This document shows positions 44,751 through 54,750 of a DNA stretch of 64,000 nucleotides, one piece after another. The first letter of the stretch is position 1. Each line of letters opens with the position of its first letter. Under the pieces are notes generated by a model. It was given only the letters and a program-made list of their open reading frames with translations, had not been told where the DNA came from and did no database searches. The position numbers were made by a program, and so were the translations under genes. Origin of the DNA: Deefgea chitinilytica (lineage in GTDB: Bacteria > Pseudomonadota > Gammaproteobacteria > Burkholderiales > Chitinibacteraceae); NCBI RefSeq assembly GCF_016881405.1, contig NZ_WOFE01000003.1:186001-250000 (forward strand). Direction: 5' to 3'.

Positions 44751-46091
44751 GTGAAACTTAAACCTATTTTCTTTTTGCTGGCTGTAACTCTTGCTGGTTC
44801 TGTTCAGGCTGTCGATTTAATTGATGCTTGGCGTGCAGCTCAAGCTTACGATGCAAATTTCTCTGCCGCTAAATCAGCCCAAATTGCTGGCCAGGAAAAG
44901 GCCATTCAGGGGCGATCTTTATTGCTGCCGCAAGTTGGCTTGGGCGCAAATTTGAATCATGCGCGAATTGACAGTTCACCTGGCAATCCCACCCCAACCA
45001 ATCCGCAAGTAGATAAATCAGGGCAAACCTATGGATTTAGCGTTCGCTTAACTCAGCCTATTTATCGACAAGACGCGTTTGTTGCGGCCGATCAGTTGTC
45101 TAAACAAACTGAGTTGGCTGATTTGCAATTTCGTGTGGCCGAGCAGAATTTAATTCTACGTGTTGCACAGAGTTATTTTGATGTGCTGACTGCACAAGAA
45201 AACGTGGTTTTGTCAGCGGCACAGCGCGAGTCGGTCGCGCAACAGCTTGCGCAAGCAAAGCGCTCGTTTGATGTGGGGTCAGCAAACATCAATGATGTGA
45301 ATGCTGCGCAAGCAAGATATGACGGCATTATTGCGACTGAGATTATTGCTGCGAATGAACTCGATATTCGACAAAACGCTTTTCGCTTGCTGACGAATTT
45401 GAATTCCGATCAATTGGCGACTGCGGCGAATAATATTGAGGCAACTTTGCCGGTACCGAATGATTTGAATGAGTGGCAGGCGCGCACTGAAACCGGCAGT
45501 TTTGAGTTGCTGGCTCAGCGTTTGAATTTAGATATCGTAGCGAAGAATATTCAACTGTATCGTTTGCAAGATACGCCAACTTTAGATCTAGTCGCGAGCT
45601 ATGGTCAGAACTTTGACAGTAATGGTTTGGCGCGTAATGGAGGTACGGATCGATTAGGCACAGGCGTCATCGGTTTGCAATTTTCGGTACCTTTGTATAC
45701 GGGTGGTCGTCGTTCATCCCAATTGCGGGAAAGCTTAGCTAATCGTGATCAACAAATGGATCGTGTCGAAGCCACACGTCGTGATGCGTTACAAACTAAT
45801 AAGCAAGCGTTTCTTGGTGTCTCAGCAGGAGCAGCGCAAATTAGAGCACTGCAACAAGCCTTGGTATCGAGTAAGTCCTTATTGGACTCAACCAAGTTGG
45901 GTCATGAAGTCGGGGTGAGTACGATGCTGGATGTGCTCGATGCCAATCAGCGTTATTACGAAACGCGTTTTCGTTTAGTGGTCGCTAAATACAATTATAT
46001 TTTCTCGACACTGCAGCTTGCAGCATCGACGGGCGTACTCAATGAGCAGGTGTTGCAGCACGCAAATCAATGGTTTGTCGCAACACGCTAA
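44751..46091 (+). CDS. TolC-family outer-membrane efflux channel
   Basis: Outer-membrane factor for type I secretion or RND export. From GTG 44751 it has 446 residues: signal peptide (about 1-19, SVQA), then two internally repeated halves with long coiled-coil helices and barrel strands typical of TolC (DLIDAWRAAQAYDANFSAAK near the start). AGAGG lies five bases before GTG; an upstream TTG reading lacks a signal peptide. Monocistronic, divergent from arcD; a plausible partner for the RND pump at 37-41 kb. Confidence 0.93.
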   Translation: MKLKPIFFLLAVTLAGSVQAVDLIDAWRAAQAYDANFSAAKSAQIAGQEKAIQGRSLLLPQVGLGANLNHARIDSSPGNPTPTNPQVDKSGQTYGFSVRLTQPIYRQDAFVAADQLSKQTELADLQFRVAEQNLILRVAQSYFDVLTAQENVVLSAAQRESVAQQLAQAKRSFDVGSANINDVNAAQARYDGIIATEIIAANELDIRQNAFRLLTNLNSDQLATAANNIEATLPVPNDLNEWQARTETGSFELLAQRLNLDIVAKNIQLYRLQDTPTLDLVASYGQNFDSNGLARNGGTDRLGTGVIGLQFSVPLYTGGRRSSQLRESLANRDQQMDRVEATRRDALQTNKQAFLGVSAGAAQIRALQQALVSSKSLLDSTKLGHEVGVSTMLDVLDANQRYYETRFRLVVAKYNYIFSTLQLAASTGVLNEQVLQHANQWFVATR

Positions 46092-46105
46092 TTGATGTCG
46101 ATGGT

Positions 46106-46149
46106 AAAAAAGCCCAGCTGTGAAGAGATTTCGACAGCTGGGCTTTTTT
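46106..46149. terminator. Bidirectional terminator
   Basis: AAAAAGCCCAGCTGT pairs with ACAGCTGGGCTTTTT between the convergent tolC-like and GntP genes, with A/T runs on both sides. Confidence 0.9.
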
Positions 46150-46163
46150 ATTGTGCTGATTGT

Positions 46164-47630
46164 TTAAAACGAACCAAACATCGTACCCAAAATAATCACT
46201 ACCACTAGCGCAATAATCGCACCAACGATGCAGCTCATGACGATATCAAAATAGCTCTTACTATGCGTTGAGCCACATAAAGTCAGTAATGTAACGATGG
46301 CACCGTTGTGCGGTAGACTATCGAGCGTGCCTGCACCAATCACGGCGACACGATGGAGTAAGGCCGGATCCATGCCGATTTCAGTCGCTAACTGCAAGTA
46401 ACTTGCTCCCAATGCATCAAGTGCAATCGTCATCCCGCCCGATGCTGATCCAGTAAGCGCAGACAGAATATTGGTTGAAATCGCTAATGAAACGAGTGGA
46501 CCGCCTTGAATAGATAAGACCCAGTCTGTGATTAGTGAGAAGACCGGCATCGCCGCAACCACTGCGCCAAATCCAACTAAACTTGCCACACTTAAGATCG
46601 GCAAGCTGGACGCATTAGCACCAGCGGCTACGCTTTCGCGTAAATTGCCAAGGCGCTGGTGGTTGCCAATAATCAGTACAACAATGGCCGAGAGTAGTGC
46701 CACAATCACCGACCAGACGCCACTGACAGATGAAAGACTAATGCCACCCCATTGTGAGCTTTCTAGAAAGCTCGTGTCCATCCTCGGCAGGATCACCATC
46801 GACATTAAAAAATTCACCAAAATCACGACCAGCAACGGTAAAACAGCGATAAAAATACTCGGTGTTTGAGCACTATGGCAGCCAGTATGAATTTCATGAG
46901 GGTCAAAAGCGTCGGACGTTGCCGCACGTTCTCGTGTCATTGCGCTATCGGCGATCTCGGCGACTTTTTCAGTTTGGTCTGCGGCATCGACTCTGCCATA
47001 GCCTTCTCCGGCTAGGCGAGCTTTGGCTGCAGCTCTCAGCAACCACCACATGCCAAATGCGAACATGACGACTGACGCAATCAGCCCTAAGCCGGGTGCG
47101 GCAAAAGGTGTGGTACCAAAAAACGGCATTGGAATCGCATTTTGTACCGCAGGCGTACCCGGCATTGCCGACATGGTGAATGTAAATGTGCCTAAGCCAA
47201 TCGCAGCTGGCATTAAACGATAAGGAATATCGGCTTTGCGAAACAAGCCTTGTGCCATCGGCACAATAACAAAGAAAGCGACAAATAGGCTCACGCCGCC
47301 GTAAGTGACTAATGCGCCCGCTAAAACGACAGCCAAAATTGCGCGCTCAATACCGAGTTTTTCAGTCATAAAGCGGGTAATTTCGGTGACTGAGCCGCTA
47401 TCATCCATTAACTTACCAAACACCGCACCCGCCAAAAAGAGCGGAAAAAATTGCGCCACAAAAACACCCGCGGCACCCATGAAGGTCTGAGTCCAGTGTG
47501 CCAACATCGGCTCTCCTGAGCTCAGTGCCACAATTAGAGCGGCTAATGGTGTTAAGACCAATACACTCCAGCCCCGAAATGACATCCAGATGAGAAAGCC
47601 AAGCCCTAAGACAATACCTAGTAAGCCCAT
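46164..47630 (-). CDS. GntP-family organic acid permease
   Basis: Polytopic transporter of 488 residues (about 12-14 helices) related to gluconate permeases. Segments such as SASGGMTIALDALG and IGAGTLDSLPHNGA are family-like. It lies four bases after the patatin gene. In some betaproteobacteria GntP relatives import 3-hydroxybutyrate; that substrate is possible but not established here. Confidence 0.85.
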   Translation of the reverse strand: MGLLGIVLGLGFLIWMSFRGWSVLVLTPLAALIVALSSGEPMLAHWTQTFMGAAGVFVAQFFPLFLAGAVFGKLMDDSGSVTEITRFMTEKLGIERAILAVVLAGALVTYGGVSLFVAFFVIVPMAQGLFRKADIPYRLMPAAIGLGTFTFTMSAMPGTPAVQNAIPMPFFGTTPFAAPGLGLIASVVMFAFGMWWLLRAAAKARLAGEGYGRVDAADQTEKVAEIADSAMTRERAATSDAFDPHEIHTGCHSAQTPSIFIAVLPLLVVILVNFLMSMVILPRMDTSFLESSQWGGISLSSVSGVWSVIVALLSAIVVLIIGNHQRLGNLRESVAAGANASSLPILSVASLVGFGAVVAAMPVFSLITDWVLSIQGGPLVSLAISTNILSALTGSASGGMTIALDALGASYLQLATEIGMDPALLHRVAVIGAGTLDSLPHNGAIVTLLTLCGSTHSKSYFDIVMSCIVGAIIALVVVIILGTMFGSF

Positions 47631-47634
47631 TTGC

Positions 47635-48696
47635 TTAAACCTCGGTCAGTAGACGATCAATATCAAGCGTAGAACGAACGCCAATATCGTTGCCATGTTT
47701 CGCTAAAAATGACTCGGCCGCTTTGCGCCCTTCGTCGCGCAGCATGCAAAAAAATGCCCACTCAGCGAGCATTTTTGATGACGCGCCCAACTGCAGCATA
47801 ATGTCTTCACTCTCTACGCGGTGAATCCGCATCTTGGCCCATTGTGCGCCTTCGCCAGTGCTGGTTTCATTCGCGACTTGCCGCAAGAGTGCCGCCATGC
47901 GCAGCTCTTTGATTAGCGGTGAATTAAATGAAATTTCATTGAGACGATTATTGATTTCATTGGGGGTGCGTGGTGTTCCTGACCTTGCGACTGGGTTGAT
48001 AGTCACTAGAATCGTATCGTCAGATTCGCAGTCGCGCACTAGCGGTGTAATGGTGGGATTACCAGTAAAGCCGCCATCCCAGTATGGCTCGCCGTCAATT
48101 TCAACCGCTTGGAATGTGGTGGGCAAGCAGGCGGATGCCATCAGGACATTGGGGGTAATTTCGTGATTACGGAAAACTCGGCCTCGGCCAGTATTGACAT
48201 TGGTGGCCGTGATAAAAAGCCGTGGTACGCTGGTACTGGTCAGTCGCGTGAAATCGACACATTCTCCTAAAATCCGACTGAGTGGATTTTCGCTTGGCAT
48301 GAAGCTGCTGTAGGGGGAGAGTAGCCGAGTTGATAATTCAGCAGCCATAAAGGCGGGCGAATAATCCAGCGTCCACATGCCAGTTAGAATTTCAATCGGT
48401 CCACGGCGAAATGGGCTCAGTAGAGCCGCATCTGCGACTGAACGCCAGAATTTTTCTAATGCTTTTTTGGCTCCTTCACGTCCGCCTGCGGCTAATCCAT
48501 CCGCCATTACAGCGGCATTCATTGCGCCGGCCGAGGTGCCGGAAATGCCATCAAATTCTAGCCAAGTTTCTTCCAAGAACCGATCTAAAACGCCCCATGT
48601 GTAAGCACCATGCGAGCCGCCACCTTGTAATGCGAGGTCAACCAGCACGGTTTTACGATTCGTTTTTACTGCTGTTTTTGTGGATGCCGTCGTCAT
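47635..48696 (-). CDS. Patatin-like phospholipase
   Basis: Serine hydrolase of 353 residues. It has the oxyanion GGGSHGAYTWG, the nucleophile motif GTSAGAM (GXSXG) and the catalytic Asp in WDGGFTGNP. No signal peptide, so probably cytoplasmic. Paired with a GntP permease downstream. Substrate may be a lipid or polyester; unknown. Confidence 0.9.
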   Translation of the reverse strand: MTTASTKTAVKTNRKTVLVDLALQGGGSHGAYTWGVLDRFLEETWLEFDGISGTSAGAMNAAVMADGLAAGGREGAKKALEKFWRSVADAALLSPFRRGPIEILTGMWTLDYSPAFMAAELSTRLLSPYSSFMPSENPLSRILGECVDFTRLTSTSVPRLFITATNVNTGRGRVFRNHEITPNVLMASACLPTTFQAVEIDGEPYWDGGFTGNPTITPLVRDCESDDTILVTINPVARSGTPRTPNEINNRLNEISFNSPLIKELRMAALLRQVANETSTGEGAQWAKMRIHRVESEDIMLQLGASSKMLAEWAFFCMLRDEGRKAAESFLAKHGNDIGVRSTLDIDRLLTEV

Positions 48697-49206
48697 TGTG
48701 AGCCTTGTCAGTCAAATAGATGAATAGTCAGAATGGTGTTTTGAGCGTGTATTGTTGTGGCCTGTTTGGCTCTTCGACTGTTGCACGAATTTCTGAATCA
48801 CTATCACTTGCTAAATAGATTGCATGCTTTTTTATGGGTATTTGCTTTTGAGCTTTGTTTAATAAAGACTGTATTGATATACCTGTACTATGTTGCTGTG
48901 CAGCATAAATATATGGCTATTTTAACGCAGCTTAGTTAAAAAGAAAGTTAAATTTGAGTAAATACAAAGATTTAGTTACAACTGATGCCATGCTTCGCTT
49001 TAATGATTGCAAGTAAGTTCGCAAGCGATGAGATGGGTTTTGCGATAGATCAGGGCGTTGCGAGGCTTAGGGTGGTTTGTGCTTGATGCTCGGTGCACAT
49101 CGCCACTGTGAGTGGCAAACGCTTATCAGCGCTATGTCGGCGTGAATTGCTATGGATCGAATGTTTGAATAGCAACGGCATCAAATTCATTGATGCCGTT
49201 GGCTGT
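48697..49206. other. 510-bp intergenic region
   Basis: No credible gene. A plus-strand frame of 60 codons from 48757 has no ribosome site or homology I recognise. The region is AT-rich near 48880-48990 and should contain the patatin promoter. A 12-bp hairpin at its end is listed separately. Confidence 0.5.
49173..49201 (-). terminator. Stem-loop after the PglL-like gene
   Basis: CAACGGCATCAA (49173-49184) and TTGATGCCGTTG (49190-49201) form a perfect 12-bp stem with a 5-base loop just beyond the stop codon at 49207. The T-run is weak. Confidence 0.7.
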
Positions 49207-51000
49207 TTATTGATTTACTGCAGATGCTGATTGCTCGAGCGGATCAGCTGGGCGTTTGAGTTTGAAATCCAAGTTACGATTAAAAAAGTCACGTCCTTCA
49301 TCAACTTCCTTAACCAGTGCTCTTACTGCGGGTTCTTCAAAACTAAATAAAGTTTCATAGAAATAGTCGTAGCTTTCTGGATAGGCAAACGCGGCCTCAC
49401 GCATTAGCTTTTGGGCAATCGCTTGGTTGCCGCTTAAGGCTTCCATAATCGCCTGATCGGTCATTTGACCCGGATAAGGTCGCAGTGCGTTTAAATGCCG
49501 CAAAATACCGAGTTTCCATTTCATTTCACTTTGGCTGGCCACGATGTAATTTGATAAGCCGTAATCAGCGTAAAAATCAATCAGCGGGTTGTGGCGTAGC
49601 GTTTCTAATGTATGGATGCGTTCTGCGTTTACTTTTTCGTCTTTCGCTGGATCTAAAATCGGATAAATTTGCAGATAAAGCTGCCCACCTAAAACGGCAA
49701 TCGTCAGCGCCACGCCGCCCCACATTGTCCAAATCACCCGCGCTACACTGGTGGGGAGCTTCAGGTTTGGTGCATCACTGCGTAGGAAAAATAAGGCTAC
49801 CGCAAACGGGCCAAGAAAATGGAAGTACCATAAGGGGTATTCAACTAGGCTGTGCAGTAGTGATACCACTGCGAGCGATGCCCCATAAACAACTATTGGA
49901 TTAGTCCATTGGCGGAACAAATTACAAAATGCCCAGACAATCCCACCAAGAATAATCATGCCACCAAAAATACCCGTCTCAGCAAGTAGGTTCAGCACGG
50001 AATTGTGCGCGTGCGTAAACAACACACTCTCTGACACAATCGCAAATTCAGGATTAACTTGCAGTGCCACACTTTGCGCGCCAAATGCGCCCCAGCCGAT
50101 ACCTGTCCAAGGATGAGCCAGAAACGCTTGCCATGCTTTATGCCATTCGACCAAGCGACGAGAGCCATTCGAGTCGATTCGGTCAAGCCCAGTTGGCACT
50201 TCGTTTTGGGCCTTGAGCATCGCTTGTAGCATTTCATTCACGACAGGCGCGATGAATTGCATAATCAGAATGAGCGCTGCAGCGATGGTGAGCGCTTTAC
50301 CAAACTGGCGAACGATCTCGCCGCCGCGCCACCATAAAAATAGCCCCGCAGGTAGCCAAGCAAAAGCGTATAAAAATGGTGAACGGGAGCCGCAAAACGC
50401 TAAAGAGAGCGCTAACCAAGGAGCGACAATCCAGAACATCCACTTGGGGAGTTCATCTTTTTGTGTCACCAGATAAGCTGCACTCGCTAAGCCCCACGCT
50501 AAATAATGGCCATATAGATTTTTTTGCCCGATATTGCCAAAGATGAGCCGTGGTCCTTCTTGAATCAATTGCATGATTTGCGGGATGGCTAGGCCGGAGT
50601 TGAAAATCGACCCCGCTAATAAGCCCCATGCAAACATGGTGACCAGCTCATTTTTGTCATACACCGCAAATGCGCGGGAGAGCCCCCAAGCCACGCCACC
50701 CGCGCCCAAGGCATAAATGATGGGGTAGACGACTTCAGTGTGGTAATAAGGCTGGGTGATTAGCGCTTGCACGCCAATCCAGCTTGCAAAGGCAATCCAA
50801 ATCAGGCTGGTCCAAGGTGGGTTTGATTTTTCACCGCGTGAGTTGGGAATAAAACCACCAGTGAGCGTAATTAAAACGCATAAGACAAAAGCAGCTAATT
50901 CAGAAGGAAAAACCGGATTTGGATTCCAGCGAAACGGAATACCACAAGGAACGGCTGCCAGTAAAAAAAGCAGCGTCTGCAAAATACGCAGTTGGATCAT
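49207..51000 (-). CDS. PglL/Wzy-family O-oligosaccharyltransferase or O-antigen ligase
   Basis: Membrane glycosyltransferase-ligase of 597 residues with about 12 helices and a large periplasmic loop. Signature regions include THAHNSVLNLLAETGIFGG and HSLVEYPLWYFHFLGPF, both typical of PglL-type protein O-oligosaccharyltransferases and Wzy_C proteins, and a soluble C-terminal domain of about 140 residues. Neisseriales commonly carry PglL near no fixed neighbours. Target (pilin, lipoprotein or LPS) is unknown. It follows tatC by 25 bases. Confidence 0.85.
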   Translation of the reverse strand: MIQLRILQTLLFLLAAVPCGIPFRWNPNPVFPSELAAFVLCVLITLTGGFIPNSRGEKSNPPWTSLIWIAFASWIGVQALITQPYYHTEVVYPIIYALGAGGVAWGLSRAFAVYDKNELVTMFAWGLLAGSIFNSGLAIPQIMQLIQEGPRLIFGNIGQKNLYGHYLAWGLASAAYLVTQKDELPKWMFWIVAPWLALSLAFCGSRSPFLYAFAWLPAGLFLWWRGGEIVRQFGKALTIAAALILIMQFIAPVVNEMLQAMLKAQNEVPTGLDRIDSNGSRRLVEWHKAWQAFLAHPWTGIGWGAFGAQSVALQVNPEFAIVSESVLFTHAHNSVLNLLAETGIFGGMIILGGIVWAFCNLFRQWTNPIVVYGASLAVVSLLHSLVEYPLWYFHFLGPFAVALFFLRSDAPNLKLPTSVARVIWTMWGGVALTIAVLGGQLYLQIYPILDPAKDEKVNAERIHTLETLRHNPLIDFYADYGLSNYIVASQSEMKWKLGILRHLNALRPYPGQMTDQAIMEALSGNQAIAQKLMREAAFAYPESYDYFYETLFSFEEPAVRALVKEVDEGRDFFNRNLDFKLKRPADPLEQSASAVNQ

Positions 51001-51025
51001 GGTTAACTCAAATAGGGATTATTCA

Positions 51026-51757
51026 TCAATCGGGGGCTACAGGTTTCGGACGATACAGCATTCCGGCGATAAATACACCGAGTTCATACAGTAGCCATAA
51101 GGGAATCGCCAATAGCAATTGAGAAACGACATCGGGCGGGGTTACAACCGCGGCAATGACGAATGCACCCACAATGACGTAGGAACGAACTTCACGTAGC
51201 TTCTCAATACTGACCACGCCCATTTTGACCAATACAATCACGGCAATCGGTACTTGGAAAGTCACCCCAAACGCTAAAAACATCCCCAGCGCGAAATCGA
51301 GATATTCTCCTGAGTCGGGTAGCCACTGCATGCTCGTTGGCACGACTGAGACGATGAATTTGAATACGACACCAAACACCAGAAAATAAGCAAACGCCAT
51401 GCCGATTAAAAATAAAAAACTGGAAGCAAAAATCAGCGGCACGATCAGTCTTTTTTCGTGCTGGTACAAGCCTGGAGCAATAAATGCCCATACTTGGTAG
51501 AGCGAGTGCGGAAGAGTCAAGACGAAGGCCACTAAGGCCGCAATTTTAACCTGCACCATAAATGGCGATGCAATGCCGATAGTGACTAATTTCTGCCCCG
51601 GTAGCACATGCGCCAACGGTGCAACCATCAGGTCGTAGAGCTGGGCAGAAAATGCGAAAGCAATAATAAAACCCAGCAAAAACACCAATACACCGCGCAC
51701 TAAGCGCGTGCGAAGCTCTAATAAATGGCTAAATAAGGGTTGTAGATTGTCGTTCAT
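51026..51757 (-). CDS. tatC: TatC, twin-arginine translocase core subunit
   Basis: Six-helix receptor for Tat signals, 243 residues, beginning LFSHLLELRTRLVRGVL and containing the conserved FALGMFLAFGVTFQVPI and TPPDVVSQLLLAIPLWLLYE segments. Last gene of tatABC. Needed for export of NapA. Confidence 0.95.
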   Translation of the reverse strand: MNDNLQPLFSHLLELRTRLVRGVLVFLLGFIIAFAFSAQLYDLMVAPLAHVLPGQKLVTIGIASPFMVQVKIAALVAFVLTLPHSLYQVWAFIAPGLYQHEKRLIVPLIFASSFLFLIGMAFAYFLVFGVVFKFIVSVVPTSMQWLPDSGEYLDFALGMFLAFGVTFQVPIAVIVLVKMGVVSIEKLREVRSYVIVGAFVIAAVVTPPDVVSQLLLAIPLWLLYELGVFIAGMLYRPKPVAPD

Positions 51758-51825
51758 CGCTTCGGCGTATCCGCCTCGCCGGTGACGGGGGAGGAGTAAG
51801 GTGTAAAAAGGGTGCTCATCATGGC

Positions 51826-52239
51826 CTAACGTCGATCACGGTAAGCACTATTGAGCGGCTGAATATTGCTCGCAAATAAGTCGAGCTGCCCGTATTCATT
51901 TTGCGCTGCTGCCACGCTGACTTCAGTGTGTGTTTCATCAGCGGCTACGGTTGGCGGCGTTTGTGCGCCCTCAGCTAACATGGCGGCTGCGTCTTGCAAT
52001 GGCTGATGGATCGATTGCTGAATGTCATCCGCCTCTTTGCGCAAATCCGCTTCGAGTCGAGCCAACTCGCTCATTTGCATCTCTTGCTGGAGTTCCGCTT
52101 TGACATTGCCGATAAAGCGCTGAAGTTTGCCAATCAGCATGCCCGCCGTTCGCGCCACTTTGGGCATCCGTTCGGGGCCTACGACGATCAGCGTCACAGC
52201 ACCGATTAGAATGAGTTCACCAAAGCTAACGTCAAACAC
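51826..52239 (-). CDS. tatB: TatB, twin-arginine translocase subunit
   Basis: Single-helix Tat subunit, 137 residues, with MFDVSFGELILIGAVTLIVVGPERMPKV (quoted as MFDVSFGELILIGAV and VVGPERMPKV), an amphipathic helix and an acidic tail. Followed by tatC after 68 bases. Confidence 0.93.
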   Translation of the reverse strand: MFDVSFGELILIGAVTLIVVGPERMPKVARTAGMLIGKLQRFIGNVKAELQQEMQMSELARLEADLRKEADDIQQSIHQPLQDAAAMLAEGAQTPPTVAADETHTEVSVAAAQNEYGQLDLFASNIQPLNSAYRDRR

Positions 52240-52308
52240 AGGCGTAACCGTTGCATTCAGAGGATAAAGGGAGCAGGGACGGTGGCACCGTCCAGCGTGT
52301 GCTCACGA

Positions 52309-52512
52309 TTAAGATTTGTCGTTGTCAATAACGCGGCCGACTTCTTTCTCGGCGGGTTTTTTCTCACCTTCTTCGCCTTCTTTCAGGCCATCTTTAAAAC
52401 CTTTCACTGCCGAGCCTAAATCTTTACCGACAGAGCCCAATTTTTTGGTGCCAAAGACCAATACGATAATTACTAAAACAACGAGCCAATGCCAGATACT
52501 GAATGAACCCAT
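52309..52512 (-). CDS. tatA: TatA, twin-arginine translocase pore subunit
   Basis: 67-residue subunit beginning [17 protein letters not shown], with one membrane helix, the FGTKKL hinge, an amphipathic helix and a charged tail ([12 protein letters not shown]). The start at 52512 is fixed by the family N-terminus; an upstream extension is spurious. Confidence 0.94.
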   Translation of the reverse strand: MGSFSIWHWLVVLVIIVLVFGTKKLGSVGKDLGSAVKGFKDGLKEGEEGEKKPAEKEVGRVIDNDKS

Positions 52513-52608
52513 GATAAACCTCAAAAAATATATGCTTGCTGCTGCAAAAAATAAAACGCTGCATAGGGTATATCTATGCAGGCTAATCAAAATAATGACT
52601 AGCGTCTA

Positions 52609-52935
52609 TTACTCTTGCGGGGTACCTAAGACGTGCAAATGCAAATGGAAAACTTCTTGCCCACCTGCTAATCCGGTATTGATCGCGGTTTTAAAACCAG
52701 CCCCCAGACCTTGCTCACGAGCGATGACAGGGGCTAGAGCTAGCATTTTTCCGAGCAAAGCTTGATCTTCCATCGACGTGGTGAGCAATGACTCAATGTG
52801 GCGTTTTGGAATCAACAAGAAATGAACTGGTGCCGCTGGGCGAATGTCATTAAATGCGATGACATCATCGTCTTCATAAACGACTTTGGCCGGAATGGTG
52901 CCCGCTACAATTTTACAAAATAGGCAATCGCTCAT
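52609..52935 (-). CDS. HIT-family nucleotide hydrolase
   Basis: Small nucleotide-binding protein (Hint-like), 108 residues from ATG 52935 (MSDCLFCKIVAG). The histidine triad is HLHLH in EVFHLHLHVLG. Conserved position between hisE and tatA in betaproteobacteria. Confidence 0.93.
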   Translation of the reverse strand: MSDCLFCKIVAGTIPAKVVYEDDDVIAFNDIRPAAPVHFLLIPKRHIESLLTTSMEDQALLGKMLALAPVIAREQGLGAGFKTAINTGLAGGQEVFHLHLHVLGTPQE

Positions 52936-52939
52936 TGGG

Positions 52940-53266
52940 TTAACCTTGTTTACGCGCAGCTTTTTCATCGATGCCGGAAATGCCTTCCCGACGCGCCAAT
53001 TCAGCCAATACATCTTCGTGGCTTAATCCTTCGTGCGCTAGTAGCACCAAGGTGTGAAACCATAAATCAGCCACTTCGCGCACCAAATGCAGCTTGTCGC
53101 CGTCTTTTGCCGCCATGATGGTTTCAACTGCTTCTTCACCGACTTTTTTCAAAATCTCGTCAGTACCTTTGTGGAATAACTTCGCCACATAGGATGTAGA
53201 CGGATCAGCCGAACGACGCTCAGCGAGCGTAGTAGATAGACGGTCAAGAATTTCAGCGGAAACCAT
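52940..53266 (-). CDS. hisE: HisE, phosphoribosyl-ATP pyrophosphatase
   Basis: Second step of histidine synthesis. 108 residues with [17 protein letters not shown] and [14 protein letters not shown], the metal-binding helices of the family. Separated from hisI by a 2.1-kb pair of opposite-strand genes, although hisI-hisE are usually adjacent. It must use its own promoter in 53267-53541. Confidence 0.95.
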   Translation of the reverse strand: MVSAEILDRLSTTLAERRSADPSTSYVAKLFHKGTDEILKKVGEEAVETIMAAKDGDKLHLVREVADLWFHTLVLLAHEGLSHEDVLAELARREGISGIDEKAARKQG

Positions 53267-53541
53267 AGGAACTCCTCAAAACGGCGATTATATTGCGTAT
53301 ACATTACAATTTCGTGGCTATTGTAACCCTGTGCGCGGGCGCTGTGTTTCTGCTGAATCAATTTTATTTGATTTTTGCCAGTGTTTGGGGCTCGGTACGC
53401 GATGGTTCGGTTTTATCTTCTTTTTGTCTCGGAATGGCACGGGACTTTCGTATATGATCATACAGCAGTGTTTACGTCGAATATGACCTAATTTGGTGCT
53501 GCTTAGAGCCAATTCAAATGTTATTGAAGAGATCGTGAGTT

Positions 53542-54591
53542 ATGTTTGCAAAGATATTTAGTTTTTTTCGTTTCACGGTCATTAAACCAAGCCATTTGCT
53601 GGCAATTTTATCGATTATTTTAGTGTTGTTTGGTGTGGTGGCTTGGGGTTCATTAGCCTTGTATTGGTCTAATTTACCGTGGTGGACATTGCGCTTAGTG
53701 GTTTCGCTGGCATTTGCTGTGTTTGGGATCTGGGCGTTGTGGTTGTCGCGTCGTTCGAAGATGCGTTTTGTTTTTGCTGGCGTTTTTTTGCTGGTGTTGG
53801 CGTATTGGTGGGTAATTCCTGCTTCGCATCAGCGGATATGGCAAACCGAAGTTGCAGTGATGCCGCATGCTGAGATTGATGGTGATCGTGTTGTATTACG
53901 GAATGTGCGGAACTTCACCTATAAGACGCTGGACGATTTTACCGTGCATTACGAAGATCGCGAGGTGTTTCTATCTCATTTAACTGGCGTTGATTTCTTC
54001 ATCTCGTATTGGATGCAGGGGCCTGTTGGCCATACGTTTTTGAGCTTTACTTTTGATAATGCACCGCCATTGTCAATTTCGATTGAAACTCGCCCCGAGT
54101 CACACGAAGGCTTTCATCCACTGGCGTCGATGTTTAAGCAGTTTGAATTGATTTATGTGGTTGGTGATGAAAAAGACATTGTTGGAGTGCGTACTAATCA
54201 TCGCAAAGAAGATGTATTTTTATATCCTGTCCGCGTTTCAGCCGAAGGCGCACGGGCTTTATTCTTGATTTATTTAGAACGAATTAACGAGCTAGCGGCT
54301 AAGCCAGAGTGGTATAACTTACTCAGTAATAATTGCACTTTGAATATTGTTCGCTATGCCAACCGCGCTGGCCGGGTGGGAGACTTTAATATTCGGCATT
54401 TATTGAACGGCTGGATTGATGCCTATTTATATCATGCTGGATTTTTAGATACCGATTTACCATTTGATGAGTTGCGGCAACGTTCGCATATCAATGCTGC
54501 GGCACAAGCGGCGGAGGGTGATCCTGATTTCTCGAAACAGATTCGAGCGAGCTTGCCGATTGCTCCGGCTCGTGCAGCGAGTGCCCCTTAA
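53542..54591 (+). CDS. DUF4105-type membrane protein
   Basis: 349-residue protein with three N-terminal membrane helices (about 14-40, 45-65 and 72-92) and a periplasmic or cytoplasmic domain of the DUF4105 type, with the characteristic LLSNNCTLNIVRYANRAG segment whose Cys could be catalytic (NlpC/P60-like folds have been proposed). Function unknown. Inserted between hisI and hisE on the opposite strand. Confidence 0.8.
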   Translation: MFAKIFSFFRFTVIKPSHLLAILSIILVLFGVVAWGSLALYWSNLPWWTLRLVVSLAFAVFGIWALWLSRRSKMRFVFAGVFLLVLAYWWVIPASHQRIWQTEVAVMPHAEIDGDRVVLRNVRNFTYKTLDDFTVHYEDREVFLSHLTGVDFFISYWMQGPVGHTFLSFTFDNAPPLSISIETRPESHEGFHPLASMFKQFELIYVVGDEKDIVGVRTNHRKEDVFLYPVRVSAEGARALFLIYLERINELAAKPEWYNLLSNNCTLNIVRYANRAGRVGDFNIRHLLNGWIDAYLYHAGFLDTDLPFDELRQRSHINAAAQAAEGDPDFSKQIRASLPIAPARAASAP

Positions 54592-54750
54592 TTAGATTGA
54601 GATTGCTTTTGTATGTTTTGCGTAATGCAAATTCAGTAATATTATTCTGTGGTAGGTTTTTGCGGCATCATGCTTCGAATTCATGAGTGGTTCTATAATT
54701 CGAATTGATCAGCTGTGCGGGTTTTATGTTTTTAAATAAAGGAAATCAAA

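Noticed and set aside
48757-48939. 60-codon plus-strand frame in the gap before the patatin gene
   Set aside because: Hydrophobic but without a ribosome site or family match; AT-rich intergenic DNA gives such frames by chance.
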